64,000 nucleotides of DNA from positions 48,065,001-48,129,000 of the forward strand of contig CM077594.1 in NCBI GenBank assembly GCA_039654915.1, in the 5' to 3' direction. The notes under the pieces are model-generated. The model was not told the origin of the DNA. It ran no database searches and saw only the letters and a program-made list of their open reading frames with translations. A program made the translations under genes and the position numbers. Shown piece after piece: positions 56,501 to 64,000 of this stretch. Positions within the stretch are counted from its first letter, which is position 1, and every line of letters starts with the position of its first letter. The DNA comes from Aquilaria yunnanensis (Eukaryota; Streptophyta; Magnoliopsida; Malvales; Thymelaeaceae).

Positions 56501-59500
56501 ATGGCTTGTAAGAATATAGTTGCAGAATTAAACCGTGACCTCAAATTGGATGGTGAAAACTATTCAATTTGGCAACAGAAGGTCAAATTCATTTTAACTG
56601 AGCAAGATACTCTTGATGTGCTCACTCAAGAGATCATGCCTCCTGCTGAGGGACAGGATAGGACTGCCTATGAGGCATTCCTTAAGAAGAACTCTATGTG
56701 TAGAGTCACTCTCCTCTCCACTATGGTGGAATTCTCCATGCTTGATGGGGCTAAGGCCATATGGGACTCAGTCAAGGCCAAGTATGGAGATGTTTCTATA
56801 GAGAAACAATGCTCAATGATTCTCAGGTTTGAGAATTATGTGAAGCGTGCTGATCACTCTATGAGTGCTCATTTGCGTGAGATGTCACGCATGATCCACC
56901 AACTCAAGACAGCTGGGCATGTGCGCACTGATGAGCAACAAGTGCAAGCAATAATCCGTTCCTTGCCCGATGAAGAATGGCAGTTGATGAAGGTCAACTT
57001 ACGCCATAACCCTCAAATAATGTCATTTGATGACATTGCTCGTCACCTCCTCCTTGAGGCTGAGGTGATGGCCCTCAAGGACCATTCTAAGCCATATGTT
57101 GCCTCATCCTCTATCTAGAAGGGATGGAAGAAGAGTGGTGGCAAAGGAGGGCCAGGGAAGGGCAAGGGAAAAGGTCCTGCTTCCAATAAAAAGTTCAAAA
57201 AGAAGCGGGACATAAGCAAGCTGAAGTGCTTCAACTGTGGGTATAAAGGACAATTTGCAAAGGATTGCAAGGGTCCACCCAACGTACATACATACCCTTC
57301 TACTTCCATTGTACATGTTGTGTCATGTACATTACTAACTGAGTGCAATTCTTTGTGGATTGTAGACTCGGGAGCAACAGACCACATAGCTCGGGACAAG
57401 TCCTGGTTTGTGGCCTACAGGAAGCTCTCAAAAGGAGCTAAGCATGTTTCAGTGGGAAATGATGCTAGGCTGGAAGTGGAAGGCATAGGAACATGTAGAA
57501 TTCCTATAGATATTGGATATTTGTATCTAATAGATGTATTGTATGTACCAAACATTTGTAGAAATTTGATTTCTATAAGTTGTATGTTGAAGTACAATTA
57601 TTGCTTTAAATTCTTTAATAATAATGTGTCTATTATTAAAGATGATCAGATAGTATGCACTTGTTCAGTTAATAATGGGCTTTATGAGTTAAAGCCAACT
57701 GACCATTATGTTGCAAGTCCTAGTTGCTATGTGACAGAGGTCACAAATGAAATAAGATGGCATGAGAGGTTGGGTCATATTGGTCAAGATAGAATGGACA
57801 AGCTAGCCAAGAGTGGCTTGCTAGGTTCCTTGACCAAGGTTGTCCTTCCAAGTTGCCAATCATGCCTAGAGGGCAAAGCCACAAGAAAGCCTTTTGGCAA
57901 AGCAACTAGGAGAAGTGAGGCACTAAGTTTAGTTCACTCTGACCTGTGTGGGCCAATGAGGGTTGAATCCAGAAATGGATTTAAGTATTTCATCACATTC
58001 ACAGATGATTACACTCGATTCACCCACATCTACCTACTAAGAAACAAGGCAGAGGCCTTGGCATGCTTTGAGAAGTATGTACACTTGGTTGAGAACCAAG
58101 TAGGTAAGAAGGTTAAGTCCTTGAGGACAGATAGGGGTGGAGAGTATACATCAAATGCATTCAAGGCATTTTGTGACTTAAAGGGTAATGAAAGGGAGTT
58201 CACTCTTCCTTGGACACCCCAACAGAATGGAGTGTCTGAGAGAAAAAATAGAACTCTTATGGACATGGTACGTTCCATGATGGCAAAGGCCAACTTAGAC
58301 ATCATTTATTGGAGTGATGCACTGCTGTGTGTAGTTCATGTCCTCAATAGAGTACCCACCAAGAGTGTGAACTCTTCTCCATATAAGTTAAGGAAGAAGA
58401 AAACTCCTAACCTAAGCTATTTACGCCCTTGGGGTTATTTCGCTTATGTTCACATAACGGACCATCCTTTGGGAAAGTTGGGTCCAAGAGGGAGGAGGTG
58501 TGCCTTCCTTGGTTATGCTGAACAATCTAGGGGTTATGTGTTCTTGGATATAAGTCACAAAACTGGGAACATCTTTGATGCAAGGAATGCTAACTTTGTG
58601 GAGGATGAGTTTCCCAAAGTTGGTGAATGTGGTGACTTAACCTCATTAAGCCAGATCCTAGATGAGGATCAACCAAGTGTCATAAGGACACCTGGGACAC
58701 ATGCACCTACTCTAGAGGGAGTACCTCAACCACATGGAGCAATGGCTCCAGAAATACCTGTTGTTGTGGACCAACATGAGCAAGACCTCCAAAAGGAAGG
58801 TTTTGTTCAAGAGGGAGTTGAGGATACTCAAGAGCAAAATGTTGAGCCTCAAGAGATGGAGCATGAGTTGCCTCCATCTCAACCTACATTGAGAAGATCA
58901 ATGAGGAAATTTGGACCACCTAAAGAATGGTGGATCTTGGATAGTGAGGCAAATTTGGTTGCATCTGAGATAGATGAACCAAGTAACATTAAGGAGGCTC
59001 TTGAGGGTGCACAGAGGGAAGAGTGGTTAAATGCAATGAAGGATGAGTTGCATTCAATGCATCTCAATGGGGTTTGGGAGCTAAGTGATCTTCCTCCAGG
59101 CCGTAAGGCAATTGGGAACAAGTGGGTTCTCAAGATCAAGGTGAACTCTGATGGAAGAATCGAAAGATACAAGGCCCGTTTGGTGGCCAAGGGTTTTACA
59201 CAGAAGGAGGGTGTTGATTTCAAAGACACCTTCTCTCCTGTTGTAAAATTCACTTCCATCAGGATATTACTTGCCATCGTGGCAAATTTGGACCTAGAGT
59301 TACATCAGATGGATGTAAAGACCGCCTTTCTCAATGGTGATTTGAGTGAGGAGATATATATGAGACAACCTGAGGGGTTTGTTCAAAAGGGTCAAGAGGA
59401 CAAGGTATGTAGACTGAAGAAGTCTATCTATGGTCTTAAGCAAGCTTCAAGACAGTGGTACTTGAAGTTTCACCATGCAATCACAAGCTATGGCTTTGGG

Positions 59501-60539
59501 ATGATGCATGAAGACCATTGTGTATACTTGTACTCTTCTGGGTCTAGTTTTGTAGTATTGACTCTATACGTAGATGATATACTGATTGCAGGTAATGGGG
59601 TTGCATTGTTAAGTACCACAATGGATGGTTGTCTTCCACCTATGACATGAAGGACGTGGGAGAGGCTGCCTTTATCCTAAGGGTTAAGATCCTGAGGGAT
59701 AGAAAGGCAAGGCTATTGGCCCTTTCTCAAGAACCTTATATTGATAAGATTCTTGCAAGGTTCAACTTAACAAATGCAAAGCCCATGAGTACACCTCTTG
59801 CATATGGTTGCAAGATTGGAGAGGACTTATGTCTAAGACTCCAAAAGAAAGGGAAGAGATGGCTCAGATCCCCTACCTAAGTGCCATTGGTAGCTTGATG
59901 TACGCCATGTTATGTACAAGGCCAGACATCAGCCAAGCGGTTGGACTTCTAGCACGATATTCTTCCAACCCTGGTCTGGAGCATTGGAAAAGTGTCAAGA
60001 GGATCCTAAGGTACCTCAAGGGTACTAAGGATTATTGGCTTTGTTACCAAGGTAAAGACCTTGGTTTACGTGGCTATTTCGATGCTGATTGGGGAGGAGA
60101 TAGAGACTCCAGCAAGTCTACATCTGGTTATCTTTTCATGCTAAATGGTGGGGCTACTACTTGTTGTAGTAAGAAGCAAACTTGTACAGCATTGTCCACA
60201 ATGGAGGCTGAATTTATTTCATGTGCCTCAGCTGTACAAGAAGCCCTTTGGCTAGGTTATTTCCTTAAGAATTTGGAGTCTAGGGTTTCTATTGAGAAAC
60301 CTATTACTATCTATAGTGATAGTATGGCAGCCATGGCTTATACCAAAGACCCCAAATACCATGGAAAGACCAAGCACATTAGCATGAAATATAACTTTGT
60401 GCGAGATGCAATTGAAAAGGGTGAAGTTAGGATTGAGTACATTTCTACAGACCTGATGGTGGCAGATCCTCTCACTAAGCCATTGCCACCACTTGTATTT
60501 GCTCGACATGTTAGAGCAATGGGTCTTAGAAGATTGTAA
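56501..60539 (+). pseudogene. gag-pol: gag-pol polyprotein of element G with one stop and two frameshifts
   Basis: From ATG 56501: gag (residues 1-205, LDGENYSIWQQKVKF, IRSLPDEEWQLM), TAG at codon 206 (57116-57118), knuckle CFNCGYKGQFAKDC where the usual His is Gln, protease WIVDSGATDHI, pre-integrase WHERLGHIGQ…CQSCLEG, integrase core (DLCGPM, FTDDYTRFTHIYL, TPQQNGVSERKNRTL), RT (QMDVKTAFLNGDL, YGLKQASRQW, YVDDILIAG) and RNase H (GYFDADWGGDRDSSKSTSGY, STMEAEFISCASAVQEALWL), ending TAA at 60539. One base is lost near 59620 and another near 59830. The frame is otherwise full length. Confidence 0.9.
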
Positions 60540-61776
60540 ATGTTGGATGTACTTCACCTCTTTGGTGTCACACATGTTATGTATTTTATGAAATACTCAG
60601 TTCAATTTTATGAATCACAACGAACAAATGAACATGTCAAACATAGGCAGAGGATGACTTTCTCACACAAGTCATCCGCCCTTGATCTTTGTGTAAGATT
60701 AAGGATGAGACTGGCTAAAGACTTAAATGAAACTTAAGTGAATGATACATTTAAGTGGGAGTCATGCTCCAACACATGACACTTTAGCTTTTATGGTCGC
60801 CTTGATTATGAGTAATCAAGATTCCATGCTTTGGTGCATTCTGTTTGTATGACCATTCATACATCCTAGCCTATGTTAGATGTAAGCTAGGGCTTACATG
60901 GAGAAATTTCATGGTTATTGACATGTCCTCCTTTTATGTGTTAAGAGGAGTACACTTAATGGTGTTTTAAGAGGGAGAAATGACACACTCCTCAATTGAA
61001 ATGGAGATCACTCCAAGTGGGAGTGACATGAGTAAAACACCTTAGAAGTGTATTATGGAACTTTAATGGATGTGTTTCCAAGTGTTCCATGACCATGAAA
61101 TACGACCAAAGAAGAATTTAAGTAAGTTGTCTCTATTCTTGCTTAGTGTGAGATTCTTCGAATCAGACTCTTAGTGACTATGGCTTGCTATTAGGAAGTT
61201 GAGTTAATTATGATTACTTTGATTGGTTGTCGAAGGTCTTAGAGAAATGAGACGGGAGTATCCTCCTTTTGGGTAATCATGTTAACTCATTGACCTAAGT
61301 AGTTGAAGCTAAAAGGAAAGACATTAAGATGATACACGTTCACTAAATTCAATCTTGGGCCCACATGTTACTGTGAGTAGTATGCTAGATTGAATGACAA
61401 GTGATTGAAATGAGTACTCAATGCTTAATACAATCATGGATTTCAAGGAGTTGAAATTCTAAGAAAGAGACTGATTGTGATTAAGAAGTGTATCATATGT
61501 CTGGGGTCTGGGAGGCATAGTTTGATGTGTTTAAGCAACACACTTGAATTTGATGTGTTCAAAGGAAAGTTTGAAGAAGTTCAAACTATGAGGAGAGGAC
61601 AATCTTCTATTGAGAGTCTAACAACATCAATAGAAGAGACTTAGTGTGTGTGCCTGAGGTCGCATCCACAACTCTATATATGTAGAAGTGTCTGGATTAT
61701 TTCGGCTATAAGGATTAAGGAAATTGTTTTGAGTGGGAGCTGGAACTTTAAAAGCATCTTAGTGCGAGTGGGAGTT
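60540..61776 (+). other. 3' non-coding region and polypurine tract of element G
   Basis: No ORF is supported. The purine tract GCGAGTGGGAGTT adjoins the 3' LTR. Three similar AAGTGGGAG/GAGTGGGAG words occur upstream, near 60752, 61014 and 61731. Confidence 0.65.
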
Positions 61777-63290
61777 TGTTGGAATTCTTGGCGCACCGAG
61801 ATCCTTTTAAGGTAGGATTTGAGCTCATTGAGCTAACTCTAGCTTGAATAGCTATCTAAGGCAGCTAGAAGTAGCTCCCTTTAGCTCAAGTTAGCTTATG
61901 TTAGCTCACTGCAGCTATAAGTAGCTCAGAGTAGCTGGACTTTAGCTCAAGTCAGCTCACTTCAGCTATAAGTAGCTCAAAGTAGCTGGACTTCAGCTCA
62001 AGTTAGCTCAAGTCAGCTCAAGTCAGCTCACTTCAGCTATAAGTGGCTCAAAGTAGCTGGACTTCAGCTCAAGTTAGCTCAAGTCAGCTCAAGTCAGCTC
62101 AAGTCAGCTCACTTCAGCTTCTGGTAGCTGAGTGTAGCTGGACTTCAGTTCACTTCAGCTGAGAGCAGCTAACTCCAGCTCAAGGTCAGCTCTAGGAGCT
62201 GGACCTCAGTTCATGGTGCTTGGTTGGATCTCAAAGGAGCTCAATGGCGCATAAGTAGCATATCGAGCTAGCTTTGTGCCAGCTCACCTTACTTTTAGAT
62301 CATAACCACCAAGAGACACATCTTTTGTGTAAAGGTATGTCTCTTCATCAAAAGAGATGACTATTGGCTAAAAGAACATGTCCTTTCATCCAAAGGAAGT
62401 GTTCCTTGAGTGAAAAGACATGTATATTCGGCCATAAGGTAGTTATGGGGTGGTTATACGCCAAAAGAAGTGTTCATTGGCTCTAAAAGACATGTATTTT
62501 CGCCCATAAGGTAGTTATGGGTGGTTATAGGCCAAAGGAAGTGTTCCTTGGCTCTAAAAGACATGTATTTTCGCCCATAAGGTAGTTATGGGTGGTTATA
62601 GGCTAAAGGAAGTGTTTCTTGGCTAAAAGACATGTATTTTCGCCACCATACATGACCCTTAGCCAAAGGAAGTGTTCTTTGGCTTAAAAGACACCTTTCT
62701 TGGTGTAAAGGTGTGCCTTTTGGTCATCTATAAATAGCCTTTAGTGGCTGGCCATTTTAAGCACGAATTTGCACTCTATTTGCTCCATTTTCTTGAGAGA
62801 AAATTATTCTCCTCCTATTTCCTTTAGAGGCCGAAATATTAAACACTTCTTGAGAGCATTATGGGTGGATTTACATAGAGATTGTTCATCTCTATTCAAG
62901 CTTCAAGGTGCCCCTCTAAGATCAAGTTCTCCCTCAAGTTTTCACCAAAGATAACCAAGAAGAAAGGTGCACATTCTCTCTTGGTTTAGTAGCATGCTAG
63001 GTTTGAATTATTTACATGAATGTTCTTAGTAGCATGCTAGGATTTATTTGACACAACATGTATGTAAAATTGATATGTTATATAGCATGTTATATCAACT
63101 GCATGAATAATATGTTAAAGAATTAGTATTATGTATATCAATATCCATGTTGAATTCAAATGAACAAATATGCATGTGGCATATACATGAGTAGATAACA
63201 TAAAAGTATGTTATCATAAGATCCTGAAAATCTTCAATATATGAGTAGATAACATAAAAGTATGTTATCATAAGATCCTGAAAATCTTCA
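61777..63290 (+). mobile_element. 3' LTR of element G (1514 bp)
   Basis: Homologous to 54794-56233 over its whole length. It is longer because of extra short AGCT-array units and a 54-bp duplication at its very end (63237-63290). Confidence 0.9.
63237..63290 (+). repeat. Terminal 54-bp duplication of the 3' LTR of G
   Basis: The last 54 bases repeat the preceding 54 almost exactly. The 5' LTR has a single copy. The duplication ends directly at the GGCTA target repeat. Confidence 0.85.
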
Positions 63291-64000
63291 GGCTAAGCTT
63301 GGAAGATAGCCTTGAGCTTGATGAACCAAGCTTAGTGTGGGGAGTGCACTTAATAAAGGTTTTGTGACCTAGTGTGAAGTGCAGAGTGATGGCAGCGAAT
63401 TTAAGGGTTTCTAGAGCCCAAAGTTAGTGTAAATAGTTTTAAAACTCTCCTAAGGCTAAGCTTATGCTTGAGGAAGGCTTCCGTAGTGATTTCCATAAGT
63501 TTATTGCATGTTTTATGGACTAACGAATGGTTCTTGTTGCTGCTGCATTTCATGTGTTTGTTGTTTGTGTTTGGCTGCTGCATTTGCTTGTTTTATGTTG
63601 GAGATACGCATTGTGTTTCTTGTGTTCTTGTGTCTTTGGATGCAGGTGATATCAAGGGTTACATTACCTTAAAAGTACAAGTGTTCTCCTTACTAAGTTT
63701 CACAATAAAACTTACTCCCCTCAAATCTACCCATTTCAGGTCCATCACAAATATCACATTCAAACTGACTCTTGTGGTGTGAGTTTTGATCTGAAATTTT
63801 AGGTATTTTAACTTCTATGTATCTAGTTTTGATCTGGAAATTGTGGTGATTTTAGGAGCCCATTTGGTATTTTTAGTGATGGTACTTATTGTGTTACAGA
63901 GTGGCTGTCCAGCATCCTATTTCTAGAGTGCATTGTGTCTAAAGCTCTCCAGTAACTTGGCTACGTGTTTTAGTTAAGTTAAGGCCATTATGTAGTGCAT

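Larger units (their letters stand above)
54794..63290 (+). mobile_element. Element G: nearly complete copia element, TSD GGCTA
   Basis: The 5' LTR (54794-56233) and 3' LTR (61777-63290) both start TGTTGGAATTCTTGGCGCACC and end AATCTTCA. GGCTA flanks the element (54789-54793 and 63291-63295). The interior has an initiator-Met primer site, one gag-pol frame with three lesions, a 1.2-kb 3' non-coding part and a purine tract. The LTRs are very similar apart from repeat-number changes, so insertion was recent. A Ty1/copia element; I do not assign a lineage. Confidence 0.92.
53969..64000 (+). mobile_element. D-LTR 6, split by element G and open at the window end
   Basis: It begins TGTTACCACCTCAC at 53969, runs to 54793, and resumes at 63296 after G and its GGCTA duplication. 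At 64000 it is still collinear with D-LTR 5. Whether it is solo or one end of a complete element cannot be seen here. Confidence 0.8.

Noticed and set aside
1..64000. tRNA or rRNA genes
   Set aside because: No cloverleaf-forming segment or rRNA core motif recognized; the tRNA-like words are primer-binding sites.

Overview
The window is plant nuclear DNA made almost entirely of nested LTR retrotransposons. The lineages seen are angiosperm types: Tat/Retand-like Ty3/gypsy with two RNase H domains and an antisense ORF, chromovirus gypsy with initiator-Met primer sites, and Angela-like and other Ty1/copia. I found no host gene, tRNA, rRNA or CRISPR array. The species cannot be fixed from this sequence.

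Nesting, outermost first. Element C is an old minus-strand chromovirus. Its parts lie at 4923-5792, 24651-27562, 47309-48870, 50260-50543 and 53422-53968, and it runs off both window ends. Five insertions break it. (1) Element A (1-4922, +) is a Tat-type derivative with LTRs and the antisense gene but no gag-pol. (2) Element B (5793-24645, -) is a Tat element with TSD AGTGG. (3) Element E (27563-47308, -) is a chromovirus with LTRs of about 2.4 kb (here called D-LTRs). (4) Lone LTRs lie at 48876-50254 (copia, TSD GGCAT), 50544-53031 (D-LTR) and 53032-53421 (copia fragment). (5) Another D-LTR starts at 53969 and is still open at the window end.

Second and third layers. B holds a 5'-truncated copia element (H, 8442-13648), a D-LTR (14525-20351) and a solo copia LTR (21039-22456, TSD GTATG). 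H holds a solo Tat LTR (11183-12048). The D-LTR in B holds a second D-LTR (16009-19487, TSD CCATG), which holds an unidentified 1-kb insertion. The 3' LTR of E holds element F (28243-39386, +), a young, nearly intact Tat element. The last D-LTR holds element G (54794-63290, +), a nearly complete copia element with TSD GGCTA.

The best candidate for an under-described system is the antisense gene of the Tat elements (copies in A, B and F). It has its own TATA box opposed to the LTR promoter, a duplicated upstream motif of about 30 bp and conserved GT-AG introns. It ends tail-to-tail with gag-pol across an array of short hairpin repeats in F. Element A keeps this gene while lacking gag-pol. F also shows an unusual integration footprint: a 249-bp near-perfect flank duplication and a 3' LTR lacking its last bases.
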